Of a stretch of DNA of 64,000 bases, positions 52,431 to 64,000 are shown in pieces (positions within the stretch are counted from its first letter, which is position 1; every line of letters starts with the position of its first letter). The translations under genes and the position numbers were made by a program. The DNA is from Cydia pomonella (lineage: Eukaryota > Arthropoda > Insecta > Lepidoptera > Tortricidae): the NCBI RefSeq assembly GCF_033807575.1, contig NC_084717.1, forward strand, positions 9,673,692-9,737,691. Reading direction: 5' to 3'. Below the pieces are notes generated by a model. The model did not search any database and was not told the origin of the DNA. It saw nothing but the letters and a program-made list of their open reading frames with translations.

Positions 52431-54177
52431 GTAACACAGATGCAGAAGTGAGAACTGGATTTAAAACCAGGCTCTGTTTCTAATTATTGAAAATGAACCA
52501 GTTTCTCCTCACCTTAATTTACCATTTATAGTTAAACTAAATACGTGAGCGAAGAGAACATCCCATGCCACTAACTCAAGCTTTAATAGCGTCGTTCATA
52601 ATAGAACAGTAGTCATAAACAGCACTTACGCAGGACCAGTTAATATTTATAACGTACTAAGATCTATGAAAATTACTTTCCAGATGTTAACGCGATAATT
52701 GAATCCGTTCAAGTTGGCTTTGCGCATATTAATTGAGCAATAAATATAATTATGTGTTGTAAATGAATTTAAACATACATTGATGATGAATCACAATATT
52801 AGAAGTATTAGACTCTGCTACAAATTTTCCTGAATATTGATGTTTCAATGAAACATCACGTAATAACTAATCACCGCATATTACTTACTAGCGCGAAAGC
52901 AAAATCGAGGTTATGTTCTGAGAACAAATTAAATTACTTTCTATGAAAATAATTTAATGTGTGTTTTTACAAGCAGACACACTAGTATTTAAACTATAAA
53001 CGAAATGTTAGTCATATACAAAGAAAAATATGATTAAGGCATCCAGTGCTCAGAGCACCAGTGTCCAGGCCAGTGTCAGTGTCAGTTCACGAGTTTTATG
53101 TATTTGATAGATAATATTGATTGAACTTTCTAACGTGTTCTAAATGTTTACAAGATGAAAGTGTTTTTAAAAGCAAAATAAAAAAGTGTGAAATAACTAT
53201 AAGTTGCAACAAATTGTTTGATCATCAAGCTACTCAACATGTGTATTTATTTAAATGCTACGAAGCACTACGAACACAGCGTAGCACAAAAGTCGCAAGA
53301 AAAACGAAATCGCAACCACCTGCACGCACGACTCAATCGATATTTACCTAAAAATCATTGTTGTGCTAACTATATAAGCAATATTATTGTTATCGCATCA
53401 CCTTTTTTTTGCTTCCCTGCTAGAAGGGATTTAGTGGCATTTATCTTCCCTGCTAGGAGGGATCTTCTAAGACATTATTTTGTTTTCTCTTTTGTTTGAG
53501 TTCAAAAATAATGTTTAGAAAGACGATAATTTTCTCATAGTTGATGTGAAAAGCAGTACGTGTCACATGGTAGCAAAATTATTTCCCCCTTGGGCGTCAA
53601 CACTTGAATTCGTCACTACGCTCAAGATTCTATTTTTAAATCCTTTACTTCGTTCAGGATACAATATACGCCCTCGCCGTAAATATGTAATTTATTTTGC
53701 TCTCTTGTGACACAATCTACTATTACCGGCGCACTCACCTATTAAAATGTATGGTACAGACAGGAATACTTATTTCTCCTTGACGCAGCCGGAAAATTGT
53801 TTTACAAAGTACAAATAGCACCTTTGACGTTATTCCTAATGAGTACGATTTTAATGTTAAAGCAAAGAAAAAGTGATATTATCATACTTTCCACGGAAGT
53901 TGTGTACTATATATAATATTATGTTCATAAAACGACATTTCCAATTAAAATTAAAGTTGCAAGTTGAATTAAAGTAGGTAAATTTTCATGAGAGGGCTTT
54001 ATGAAATAAAGTTTATTTTTTCTTGTTGCAGGAAATACCCTCAGCAACGTGAAGTGGACATGCGAGGGTGCATTCTGTTTGACAGCGGAGCCTTAAAGAG
54101 CTTAAAAATGGTTTCGATGTAAATATGTTTGTTACATGTTGACATTAGTAGACAAGACTCTGTGTAATAAACAGATT
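52431..54177. other. Gene-free stretch
   Basis: No supported gene. TTCCCTGCTAG.AGGGAT occurs twice at about 53412 and 53447, which makes the frame at 53218-53499 repeat FPARRDL; I do not regard this as a gene. A tract at about 54010-54040 looks like a pyrimidine-rich splice acceptor but leads into no recognised exon. Confidence 0.35.
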
Positions 54178-54540
54178 CAGATTCAGATGTTTTATTGATA
54201 AAGGGCAAATTTTACAAGTCAATAAATAAATGTACATATCTATGCTTAAATAATTTTACATGTCAGGTACCAGTTAATTATTATTACAAATTCATATTAA
54301 TTACATTATCACATTTAAATTTATAATTAATTACTTGTTATTTGTTTGGGTTAGTGATGATTTTTATGATTCGAAAAAATCATCAGTGCTATAAAAGGCC
54401 ATCCCTAGAAGATATGTTTTTAATTTGTTAACAATATGGAGTTAAACCGCTTAGGCCGGTTTTCTTGGTTCCCTAACGGATCCGCAAGCATATTTGACAG
54501 TAGGTCTCTACCCTCCATTTTTATGAACCGAAATGCTGAA
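54178..54540 (-). mobile_element. LINE 3' UTR fragment with a CTGAAT tail
   Basis: On the minus strand the sequence ends AATAAAACATCTGAATCTGA, ATCTG. Two CTGAAT units after an AATAAA are typical of the 3' end of one type of lepidopteran LINE. No ORF remains. The 5' limit is uncertain. Confidence 0.5.
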
Positions 54541-57500
54541 AGATGCTATATGAACAACTTGTAATGACACTTACCGTTGCGCTACACACAAATTACGAAC
54601 GCGAGCTATATGTTCATAATTTTATATTCTTCCTTGCCTTTGCTGCACATAATGCGCAACATGGCATACTGTCATCACTAATTGACACTTCTCAACCACC
54701 GCTGTCAAAGGCGCCCGCGACATGTGTCGCTGGCCCGCAATCTCCAACAATAGCTCTAGCTTGCCACTTCACCCGGTTTTGTTCTGCTCCTATTCTTTCG
54801 GATGGCGTTATTACATCGCCTTTGTCTCGTGCAGGTTGCGTGGAGGGCTGGAGGTGAAGGCATTATTTAATTATTTTTTAATAAAACTTCATGTTGAGGT
54901 GTGGTATTAAAACTCCAAAGTGGTAATTATAAAGGAAATCCACGGACGAGGCATCTTTTTAATACATTTTATCTTTACAGAAAAATACGGCTTCAACAGA
55001 AGGACAGGCAGACACCTAGTCACTAACATATCATTAATATTCCGTGTTCACCAATCACACACCTGATATCTGAGTTTTAATCTAATGCAAACTTTTTCAA
55101 ACGTCATCTCGATACCTATCTATGAACACCTTTGGAAAAGTCCGACACGAAAAGCACATTAGATTAATGGAGTTACGTGAAAACTTTCAACTTCAAAAGC
55201 GGTTCACTTAGGGGATTAAAAAAGGGGTTACAAAAGAAACAATGCTCGTTGGCACTAAAGCAGCCTTGGAACTGAAAGAACTATAAGCTAGACTACCGTG
55301 GCTTCCTAACACTTTTCTGCACTTAGCGATCGCGGCCGACCACTGTGTGACCGCAATTCCTAACTGGAAAAATAGGGCTGCTTATATTGTCAAGAAAATA
55401 AATTGCAGCAGAAGCGCCCCGCTTGTCTTGCGGCCTTGGTGGCATACAGAATAAAGCCCTAAGCCCTTGTTGGTTGCAATTACGATCCTAATACGGTCCG
55501 CGACTGCAAACGAATTTATTGCTCCCTTATTTCTTTAGGTAAAATTGTAAATAGGGTTTTCGCAAATGTGGCTGTCTTAACGTATTTTACCCGCGTCGGG
55601 ACGTCGTGAAAATTCAAGACATTACTTGTGAAAATAGGCGAATTACTCTCATTATGCGCTACCATCCTTTCTCCATTTTAATATAATTCAAAATGTGTAA
55701 ATTCATATACTCAAGAACCTATCATCAGATAATACATTTCCGCTCCAGTGTTACGGTCATTTGATAAGCATGGTCCCAAAGATAGCATTGTTAAGCTCAA
55801 TGGTCATTATAAAACAACAAAAGTGGCCCACCTACGAGCCCTTTCTGGTCCCAAGTACCAACCTTGATTGTTACAAAATGAGAATAAAAGGAACAGTCAC
55901 AATATTCATTTTTTGCGTAACAAGTAATAAATCACGACGCCGGAGCTGAGGTTTCGTAAGGGTTTCGTAATAACGAGTGACCGTAGCCTGCTGAGTTTTA
56001 ACGAACAAAGCCGTGACATTTCTAACCTAGAGGGCTTGAGTGAGCTTACCTACAAATGATAGGTGCCAGAGATAGCGGCAACGCTCCAAATACGAAGCTG
56101 CAAACATGCCCGAGCTTATTTCACTCTTGACACGGAGTTAAGCGACTACCGGCGGCGCTTTAAACGTACATTTACCCATCCAGTATACACAGCCGATAAC
56201 AATTTTCCGTAGCTAAACATTTAAATACTGCCTTAAAAATATGAAAAGCACAGATTAATTTATGAGCGAATCAAAAACTTACATGGAAATAGCGGCTGAA
56301 GCTATGTTTCACGTTCAATATTGAGTTTTAATAGCACACAACTAAGACAATTTTATCGTGTTTGTGTGTCATAATATATTCTAAGATCTTTTGGAAGCTA
56401 CACAATGTTTCAATGTATGAATAGCTAATAGGGGCGAGGCAAACAACGCCTTTTGCAAACAGTATCGACCCGGCTTTTTAACCTTAATGTAAAAATACGC
56501 ATAACGGTATTTCGGTAACGATGTCATTAAGGTACAGACACAAACCAGCACCAATTTACTTCTACGACCACTGTTATTAAAGGTAAACGACCCAGTGTTT
56601 GGCACCTTAATTCCAATAAATGAAAACGTGTTGGCAACTATTGCTATGACATTAACATTGAAGGCGCCAGCTAACGGCGCAATATAGTACTAGGATGTTT
56701 ACCTTATTTCTGCAAAAATCAGTAAAATATATGCTCTACTTGACCTGATACTGAAGGTGTCTTCAAGGACGTTCTATAACTAAATATAATGTTAATACAT
56801 TAGGTAGGTAATCTAATGTTACCCAAGTAGGTACATCAATTTCAATTCATCATTTACAAAATTTCGTCTTTGCTAATACGACTATGTATCTAATAAATTT
56901 GAGATCGCTTTTGACGCTAAAATATCGTAAACCAACTCGTGGTGAACATCGTGAACAAAAATGCCTCAAACTCAATAAGCATCGTTTCATGATATTACGT
57001 TTTGATACTGGGATAAGCATAGATGGGCTGGCTTTGGACGATAGCGCCGTGTAAATATTACGGATAACGAGATGTTTAATTAAAATTTATGGATCTAGAG
57101 GGGTAAAGTATTCGTGTAACGGTGTATATCAGTACCAGGCAGATACAGAAGTACATTTACCCTTTAATACGACGAGGATTGGAATTAATTACAAAAAAAT
57201 AATAAATAATCATTATTTACCTACTTATTTTCTTACACCATGACAAGAGTAAACCTACCCCATTACTTTCACGACAGCTCTTAAGTTCAGGATGATATTA
57301 AATAAACCTCACAAGGTGATATTAAATATACCCCGCTAACATAAGTTATTTTCCACGCGTGAAATTTATTGGTATTCGAATTGCTTTCGGAAGGCAATTT
57401 GGCATCGTGCAATACTGGTCGGGTCTATTGGGTTTCCACAAAATTGCCTCTTGTTTTACGAACATTGATTCGAAAGATTTATAATAGTGTTCATAAACCT

Positions 57501-58136
57501 ACCAAAAAAATCTAAACATAAAGATTACGTTTTTACTTTCAAATGTTATAACAGAAATTGATACATTAGGTATTTAACTACACGCCCGTCAACAATTATT
57601 TAGAGCCCCAGAAGCAGCTACGAGTAAATAATAAAATTGAGAATGCCTCCTGAGAAATCAGATATGTGCTCTATTTTAATTGACAAATAGTTACCTAGCA
57701 ACAAAAACACATAAAAGTATTAATTCATTTGATTACGTAGTATTTCATTATTATTTTTTAACCCTTCGACCAGAAATATCATTGTTGAAGATCATATCCA
57801 TAACCATTTGATAACAAGAAATTACTATTTGAATAGACCTCCTGGTCGAAATAGAATATCCTATTTCGTTTGTGAGAACTCGTTTACAATTTGTCTTAGT
57901 TTAAATTTTAGGCGTCTTAGATTAGAATGTAAGTGGCATTCTCTAGAAGTATTTAAAAATACAAAAAAAAGGCTTTTAAACTATCTCGCTACAATTAGAA
58001 GTGAATTACTTTGCTCTGGATAAATTTTAAATGGGAACTCGAGTTGCTGAGTGTAGCTATTTAAATTAAATTGAAAGAAAAGTGTACTGTAAGGAAAAAC
58101 GCTGGAACAACAATGGATTCAATCTATAAAGGGTAA
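54541..58136. other. Gene-free stretch
   Basis: Nothing supported over 3.6 kb. The 104-codon frame at 54543-54857 and shorter frames at 55761 and 56381 have no recognisable domain. No ASPP N-terminal exon was recognised on the minus strand. Confidence 0.4.
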
Positions 58137-58252
58137 CAGATTCAATGCCAGCGCGAGCTACGCGCTCCGAGCGTAGCGGGAAAACCCGCGTGTAGCGAAA
58201 AGCGCCTATGAACAGAGAGCCCGCCTAGCGGGTAGCTGGCAGTGAATGTATT
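58137..58252. mobile_element. GC-rich foldback element
   Basis: ATTCAATGCCAGCGCGAGCT at the left, and GGTAGCTGGCAGTGAAT, which is roughly its complement, at the right. Internal palindromic pieces (GTAGCGGG, CCCGCGTG, CCCGCCTAGCGGG) are dense. Non-coding. Confidence 0.65.
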
Positions 58253-58964
58253 AAATAGTTTGTGAAAAGGTTTAAGTACATAATTTTTTCTAGTGAATTT
58301 GCCTCGAAACACTCTGAACTAAGGCCCAATAAGAGCAATTATATTCAGTGCTTCTTTTTAAGTTACCTTAGACTTAATTGAAAATAAATAAATATATGCA
58401 CCAGACTATACGTATTAGTAATTTACTAATTATTTGTTACACGTAGTGTATTTCCCTAAAAGAGGTTGAGCTCCGCATGCCATGGGCTCAAGAGATTTTA
58501 AATTTAGAACGCCCATTCTTCAGTATCAAAAACTAAAATTGCAAGATTAAAAACTACAGACCGGGCAAGCACATAAAAATTACAGCCATTCTCGCTATTA
58601 AGATGAATAGCAAACGACTGGTCTGTTTACAAATCAGAGGAGTGCCAGTGTCCTATCACAGCGCGTTTCGGCTTGGTATCTTTCTGGACAATCGGTAATC
58701 TTTGCCCCGTGCCCAGTAAAAGACTTACACGTGTAATAGTTGTTTACTTGTTTAGGATGGATCTTCTCCGCGTGGGTGTTATATTAATCGCTTAGTACAG
58801 GCAATCCAAATTAGGAGATTACAAATTTTATAAGTCACGTACTTATAAATATTATTGCAAGCTAGAAAGAAAGATGTGCTTTAAAATTATATCCAAATAA
58901 GTTATATGTACATGTAAAATTTCAAACCGCTATAATATGTTAATAACAAAAGGTATAAAATAAA
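58253..58964. other. Gene-free stretch
   Basis: Nothing supported. Confidence 0.4.
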
Positions 58965-59178
58965 TTAATATTATAGGGACATTCTTATACAAATTGACTG
59001 ATTGATTGAAGGCTTGTTTTGTGGGTACTCAGACATATATATAATACAAATACTTAAATACATAGAAAACATCCATGACTCAGGAACAAATGCCTGTGCT
59101 CATCACACAAATACATACAATTCGAACCCAGGACCATCGGCTTCATAGGCCACTACCCACTAGGCCAGACCGGTCGCC
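58965..59178 (-). mobile_element. SINE family A, copy 3
   Basis: Complement of 1911-2178: the head GGCGACCGGTCTGGCCTAGT is at 59178 and the 3' end GTCCCTATAATATTAAT near 58965. The B box reads GGGTTCGAATTG, diverged from the GGGTTCAAATCC of copy 1. Confidence 0.85.
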
Positions 59179-60193
59179 GAGTTGCTCACAGTAATGAGTA
59201 TAATCTCATATGTATATCTTATATCACCTAAACAATTACAGCCCGTATAGTTAAGGTTCTCATGGTCATGCTATATTGGTATTGATGAGAACTCGACTCA
59301 ACCTCGTTCGCGCAACCAATACTCAGCTAGGTACCTACACCTACACTCGCCCTATGACTGTTTACCTAATGTCCGAACGGCGTAATGTGCTGAATAAGTA
59401 AACGAGACTGTTATGCTGGGACACTTGAAATAACCACACTAAATTATTTTTAGGATCGGGATAGTCTAGTGTAAAAATCGGCGCAGTCATTTATTTATTT
59501 TATCTAATAAGATACAGTGGTATTCTTAAATATAATCGTACCATCATAAAACTCAACAATGAGTTTGTGCTTTCTAGTTATTCGACTAAAATAACTTATA
59601 GTAGGTAATTAATTACTACAATGTAAGTTTGCTTGGAAAAAAAGTATATAGGTTGTAAATGTTGTAATACTTGTAATAAAGAGAAGTTAAAGTAAGTAAA
59701 AATATTTCAATTCAAAAGATTTTTAATTAATTTAAGGAAGATTTTTATTAGAATAAGAATGCTTCTTTTCGAGTTTAATTCGAAAGAACGTCGTTTATTC
59801 TCATTGAGCCTTCACCCACGACTTTACCCACGTTGCGAGAGCTTTTTTCATAAATTTGCATGAAGGAAAATGATAAACCATGCTTAAAATAGAGGGATGT
59901 ACAGAACCAACTTCTATTATAATTTACGAGTAATATCTGATATCCGAACCTTTGAAACAATGGGTGTTTTAATTTTATCGTAAAATAAACCAAAGTAGCG
60001 GTTACAAAAAGCGGCGCTATTGGCAATTCAAAATCGGCTTTATCTAACCGCAAGCTTGTTCCTATTTAACTGAAATGGAAAATTTCTTATAATTTGTATT
60101 TTGATCTAGAAAAACTGCTCAACTAACTTTTATAATGAAATTTTTTATAACGAGGCTTCTGGTGGCGAAATACCGATAATCATCAAGATATGA
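59179..60193. other. Gene-free stretch
   Basis: Nothing supported; the 92-codon minus frame at 59775-60053 has no family resemblance. Confidence 0.4.
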
Positions 60194-60322
60194 CAATACA
60201 ATACAAATACTCTTTATTGTACACCTCGACACGGAAAACAATACAATTAATACAGCAACTCAAGAAGAGGTAAACAACAGGCGATCTTATCGCAAAAAAG
60301 CGATCTCTTCCAGACAACCTTA
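60194..60322 (-). mobile_element. 5'-truncated LINE tail, copy 2
   Basis: Minus-strand AAGGTTGTCTGGAAGAGATC, GCTTTTTTGCGATAAGATCG, then TGTTGT... to GTGTACAATAAAGAG. Same tail as 5630-5760 and 63413-63530. Confidence 0.7.
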
Positions 60323-61594
60323 TGTTTAAGGTTCATTTCTTCCGAATTATGAGTATACTGAGGTAAGTTTTCTCACCAGATATGGGACGATCAGGTGCAG
60401 AATCATGATTATTTATGAGCCTGTTGTTACTCAAAATTTATAAATTTGACATAATATAATATATGTCGTATATAGTTAGCAAACTATGTGTTAGGAAATG
60501 ACAGTGAATCGGAAACATTTATTATTATTTTTGAAAGTACAAAACCATGTCTTAAATTAAAAGACGTGTACTACTACTACAAACTATACAACCTCTACAT
60601 GTAAATAAATATACTCGTATTTAAAATCTCGAATGTTTCATCCACGAACACATGTAGCCAAAATCTCGACCAGCATAGAGGCTGCAGTGTATGTGTATTT
60701 TAGACACAATGGGGTCTGTAGCCAGTGTAAACTTTACTTTGCACGATGGAAATCTACGTTCGTACATTTTACGAACTCTTATTTATTTCTAACTGGATAG
60801 TTCGTGTTGAGTCAAGAGTAATTCTGACAGAAAACAAATGCTTGACAACGATGCAATTGATAAAGAAGTGTTTTGTATTTTAACCTAATTTAGTATTAAG
60901 TAGTTCTTGTTCTATGTGGATAGCCTGGGAATAGGATAGTTTCATTCTACCTCTCAAACATGGCTAAGTGTCAGCAAATGTGGCAATTATAAACTTGTTT
61001 GGTAAAGAATTAAAGTATCCCCACTGACTTATGATGAAGAAAAGCATCTGTGACATACGCCGAGCACCGGGGCACATACTTACTCCTTAATGAGATGACA
61101 TTCTGCGAGCTTAGCTATCTAGAGGCAGATGGCGGACATTTTTTAAAGCTGTGTCTAACAAGCATATGAGCTAAAAGAAGATTGCTCGTTTCATTCGACG
61201 TACGTGATTGAAATAAATCAGTAATTACACGACGGAAAAAAGGGATTTCACTAGTGTTGTTAACACTAACACACAAGTCTAATTTCTATAATTTCTATTT
61301 CGAGTTTAATTAAAAATATCGTTAATTTTTTTACATACATCGCTTAAGACGAAAAGCGACGACCGCCCCGAAACCGTCTTTCCATACAAACGTAGTCGCC
61401 ATTTTCCTCTCTGAATATTAACATTATTGCCAATATTTTTACAGCGGGTACGTCCTTAAACTACGTCCAAAAGAGAGATGGGCATTGTGAATGTCATCTC
61501 GCTTTGTGTGGTAGGGCACAGCACAGCGGATGTCATTCCAGATCTAGAGCAGAGCCTAACCTTACAGAAAACCGCAGCCAAATAACACTAGACC
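60323..61594. other. Gene-free stretch
   Basis: No supported gene. Around 61340-61430, TCCATACAAACGTAGTCGCC looks like part of a dispersed lepidopteran repeat. Confidence 0.4.
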
Positions 61595-61770
61595 CTACTC
61601 ATAGTGTTGTGTTCCTGCCGGTTGCCAGGGCTCAACGAGGGGGGGAGGGATAGGGTCGGCAACGCGCATGTAACTCCACTGGAGTTGCAGGCGTACAAAG
61701 GCTACGGAGACTGCTTACCATCAGGCGGGCCGTATGCTTGTTTGCCACCGACAAAGTATAAAAAAAAGTT
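61595..61770 (+). mobile_element. LINE 3' end with A-rich tail
   Basis: GCCGGTTGCCAGGGCTCAAC, CGGCAACGCGCATGTAACTC, CTACGGAGACTGCTTACCAT, CAGGCGGGCCGTATGCTTGT and then TATAAAAAAAAG. This is a familiar lepidopteran retroposon 3' end. No coding sequence remains. Confidence 0.65.
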
Positions 61771-62995
61771 AAGAGCATTAAAAAAAATCTATTATACCTG
61801 TTTTTCGCTCGTAACTCTTATAATAATTAAAAAAACAAGAAAAATCAAACGGCCCAACCGTTAGCATCAGAGAATCTATCGTCCCCTTTCCTCTTAAATA
61901 CGAGCTCAGTCTTTTTACGACGTCATTTGACTTAAAATGACTTCTACTATAAAAATATTCCGTCTTGAATTCTGAATGTTCAACTCAAAAATAATATAAG
62001 AAAAAAGGACTTTATTGAGAAACTTTGTGTATCGATATCGAAACTTTGAATTGTACTCGAAAACAACAGGCCTTATAGTGTCGCAAAAAAGTTAAGCGTT
62101 CACTAGAAAGGAGGTCCCAATCCATTTTCTGTAAAAATCAGGAGGTGCAATGGTAGACGAAGCCTTTGTTCTTTTTTATTTATTTAACAAGCAAATTTAA
62201 GTCAATTCAAACTTTGAACTCATCAGTATAAACACTTAAAAGAGCGAGTAGAAACTTAAGGACCGAATTTAAACTGTCGTGAGACATACTAACAAGCGTG
62301 CGAGTAACCAGAACACGTGACTTAAACCATAAAATGAACTTAATGTTAATCGTAAGGGCGTCCATCCAAAAATTAATCTAATAATATATAAATTCTAATA
62401 ATTCAAAAGAATAATTCATAACAATTATGTTAAATTTACTAGTGCATAAATATTTAATAATTATTAATTTATATTATTTAAGTTAAGTCGAATATTAACA
62501 AACTATAGATTTTTGCATGGACAAATTCACAAATTCTAAATTATTTATTTTTAACAAATGTTCACAGTCATAGGTGCCGAATCCCCCTTTTAAGTTAAAA
62601 ACTTGTGTTAGGAGGTATTCGCTCTTTCGTACAAAGTTATATTCAGCGCTAAAAATACAAACAAAGCTTTATTATTTATTCATTTTAATCGTAAGGACAA
62701 AAACCCCAGTATTTCCCAACACTAAGTTTCAAGAAGTAATGACATTTGCTGATGTAACTAACTAGTCATCAACCCTCGCTAAACAACACTCCCGATTAAT
62801 TGCAACTCTCTCAGATTTCCTAACGAAATGATATGATGATTATAGTAGCCGGAACACCAACTGGCGACTGAGATGAGAATGTTATCTCCTTTACACTTGC
62901 TACGACCAGCCAAGAGGGAAAGAGACGGCAAGTTGGTATTGCGAATACTATAGTGAAAGCGAATCAGAAGTCGGACCTTGAATTAGGGTAATGGA
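61771..62995. other. Gene-free stretch
   Basis: Mostly AT-rich. It includes a short relative of the 51355 repeat at 62268-62335 and a weak foldback near 62845-62960 (CACCAACTGGCGACT against AGACGGCAAGTTGGT). Confidence 0.4.
62268..62335 (+). repeat. Dispersed repeat with GTTTAA motifs, copy 2
   Basis: AATTTAAACTGTCGTGAGAC to ACACGTGACTTAAACC; a shortened relative of 51355-51545. Confidence 0.5.
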
Positions 62996-63388
62996 ATGAA
63001 GAGGTCTTACTCGCACCTCTACTTTCAAGTTCGTCGCTATTTTAGGCTTATAGTGGTGACTGTGAAAGAATCAATAAATATATGGAAAAACAAATGTGTA
63101 ATGCAGCTGAAGTTTATCAACAGGATGACTCTTTTGAATACTCTAAGAGCATTGATAAGTATCTTCAGTATGAAAAGTTTTATTCAAAAATTAAATATAA
63201 AAACATCTAGCGGTCTAGTTCCCAAAAGAAACATTTCGTCAGACTATGAAGTAAATTGGCAAAACTGCGAAATCCCTAGGGAGACCTGTCGGGGGAGAGG
63301 GCTCGTTACTATACTCCCAGAAGGAATGTTCTTTGGTTTCTCGGCGAAACATATAGATCATGACCTAGAGGCATTATTTAAGCAGTAA
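62996..63388 (+). CDS. Unassigned 130-codon ORF
   Basis: The longest ORF in the right 19 kb that is not clearly a transposon. It starts MKRSYSHLYFQVRRYF and ends EGMFFGFSAKHIDHDLEALF. It has no recognised domain, signal peptide or clear membrane helix. It is followed within 30 bp by a LINE tail on the same strand (63413-63530), so it could be a piece of that retroposon or chance. I do not recognise it and give it low weight. Confidence 0.15.
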   Translation: MKRSYSHLYFQVRRYFRLIVVTVKESINIWKNKCVMQLKFINRMTLLNTLRALISIFSMKSFIQKLNIKTSSGLVPKRNISSDYEVNWQNCEIPRETCRGRGLVTILPEGMFFGFSAKHIDHDLEALFKQ

Positions 63389-63412
63389 ATGTCGAAGTAA
63401 AAACAGGAAAAC

Positions 63413-63530
63413 AAAATATAAGCGATAAGTCCGCCTGTTGTTACCTACTTATATATGTCCTTTTTTTTTTGTTTGTAACATGTATATTTCTTTGTAGTGC
63501 ACAATAAAGTATTTTATTATTATTATAATC
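63413..63530 (+). mobile_element. 5'-truncated LINE tail, copy 3
   Basis: Plus-strand AGCGATAAGTCCGCCTGTTG through GTAGTGCACAATAAAGTATT, TTATTATTATTAT. Same 3' end as 5630-5760 and 60194-60322, in the opposite orientation. It meets the minus-strand RLE LINE tail to tail at about 63525. Confidence 0.75.
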
Positions 63531-63624
63531 ATATTTCTTTACTTGTCTCTCCGACTGGAGGAAGTTTTATTCCCATATTCGCGGGCTTTTGGCCAAACGA
63601 ATACAGAAAGTGTGAAATAACATC

Positions 63625-63999
63625 CTACTGTTCTAGAGTTAGGAACTTACGAACTATCCTGCATGTGTTCATAACAGCAGCTTTTTGCAGGAGGATATAT
63701 GTGAGTGGATGAACATCGAGAGATTTTAGGCTGGTATGCAGAGAACGAGGGACAACACCAGTGGATGAAATTATAATCGGAATAGTTTTTACGGTATTCA
63801 CTCGCCATTGAGTTTTAATCTCTATGGATAGATCTGTATATTTACTGATCTTTTCGGTGTGTGTAGTGGTGAGATTGTGGGTGTTTGGAATAGCAACGTC
63901 GATCAGATAAACAGTCTTTGCAGTTTTGTCATGAAGTGTAATATCAGGTCTATTGTAGTGGATAGTTCTGTCTGTAATTATGGTTCTGTCCCAGTAAAG
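63625..63999 (-). pseudogene. C-terminus of an RLE-type LINE, running off the window
   Basis: On the minus strand 124 codons are open from the window edge to a TAG at 63625-63627: LYWDRTIITDRTIHYNRPDI, then YLIDVAIPNTHNL, ending RIVRKFLTLEQ. It aligns throughout with 9335-9922 (YWDRSIITDRT ... RIVRRFLSLRP). It carries RPD-x14-D, the restriction-like endonuclease motif of R2/R4/Dong-type LINEs. The rest lies beyond 64000, so whether the element is intact is unknown. The 3' UTR (minus, 63624 to about 63530) has an AATAAA near 63565 and ends in TAATAATAATAA-like text. Confidence 0.85.
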
Positions 64000-64000
64000 T

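Noticed and set aside
53218..53499. ORF with a repeated FPARRDL motif
   Set aside because: Caused by two copies of TTCCCTGCTAG.AGGGAT; no other sign of a gene.
54543..54857. 104-codon plus-strand ORF
   Set aside because: No domain, low-complexity start, overlapping frames on the same strand; not distinguishable from chance.
62845..62960. Foldback MITE
   Set aside because: Arms match only weakly (about 16 of 20 bases over a short stretch), so I mention it within the stretch but do not call it.

Overview
This window looks like nuclear DNA from a moth or butterfly (Lepidoptera). It is AT-rich and intron-dominated. It carries tRNA-derived SINEs, many short foldback elements, Helitron ends with a hairpin followed by CTAG, and 5'-truncated LINE tails of types I know from lepidopteran genomes. 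There is no operon structure, rRNA gene, CRISPR array or functional tRNA gene. The species cannot be read from the sequence.

Host gene. The only host coding sequence I can support is two exons on the minus strand, 25205-25351 (147 nt) and 14437-14563 (127 nt). Read in that order they splice in phase and encode 91 residues of a Gln/Arg/Leu-rich coiled coil. This matches the N-terminal coiled-coil part of the ASPP family (apoptosis-stimulating protein of p53; vertebrate PPP1R13B/TP53BP2, insect ASPP). Almost everything else would then be intron: 10,641 bp between the two exons, at least 14.4 kb downstream of them and possibly up to 38 kb upstream. Two decayed partial copies of the 14437-14563 exon flank it.

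Layout. 1-14.3 kb: intron with a SINE, LINE tails, an RLE-type LINE C-terminus (9335-9922), foldback elements and a repeat family marked by a GGGTTCCGT motif. 14.3-25.4 kb: the ASPP exons, a cluster of three SINEs (21-22 kb) and RTE-like LINE remnants (23.9-25.1 kb). 26-29 kb: a SINE with a 14-bp target duplication and a mariner-like transposon with an apparently complete 353-codon transposase and matching terminal inverted repeats. 31-36 kb: a decayed mariner remnant, then a small LTR retrotransposon (33072-35524) with 94-bp LTRs, a perfect 5-bp target duplication, an intact gag-protease ORF and no reverse transcriptase or integrase core, abutting a Helitron-like 3' end. 36-41 kb: foldback elements, a LINE tail, and a 3 x 290-bp tandem array with long G runs. 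41-45 kb: an internally deleted R1-like LINE with a long zinc-knuckle ORF1 fused in frame to the end of its RT ORF. 45-64 kb: AT-rich intron or intergenic DNA with MITEs, SINE and LINE fragments, and a second RLE-type LINE C-terminus running off the right end on the minus strand.

I found no clear novel cellular system. The items most worth following are the decayed ASPP exon copies, the mariner-like element with 40 residues between its second and third catalytic Asp, the deleted LTR element that kept gag, protease and both cis-acting ends, and a 33-bp near-perfect hairpin at 41162-41233.
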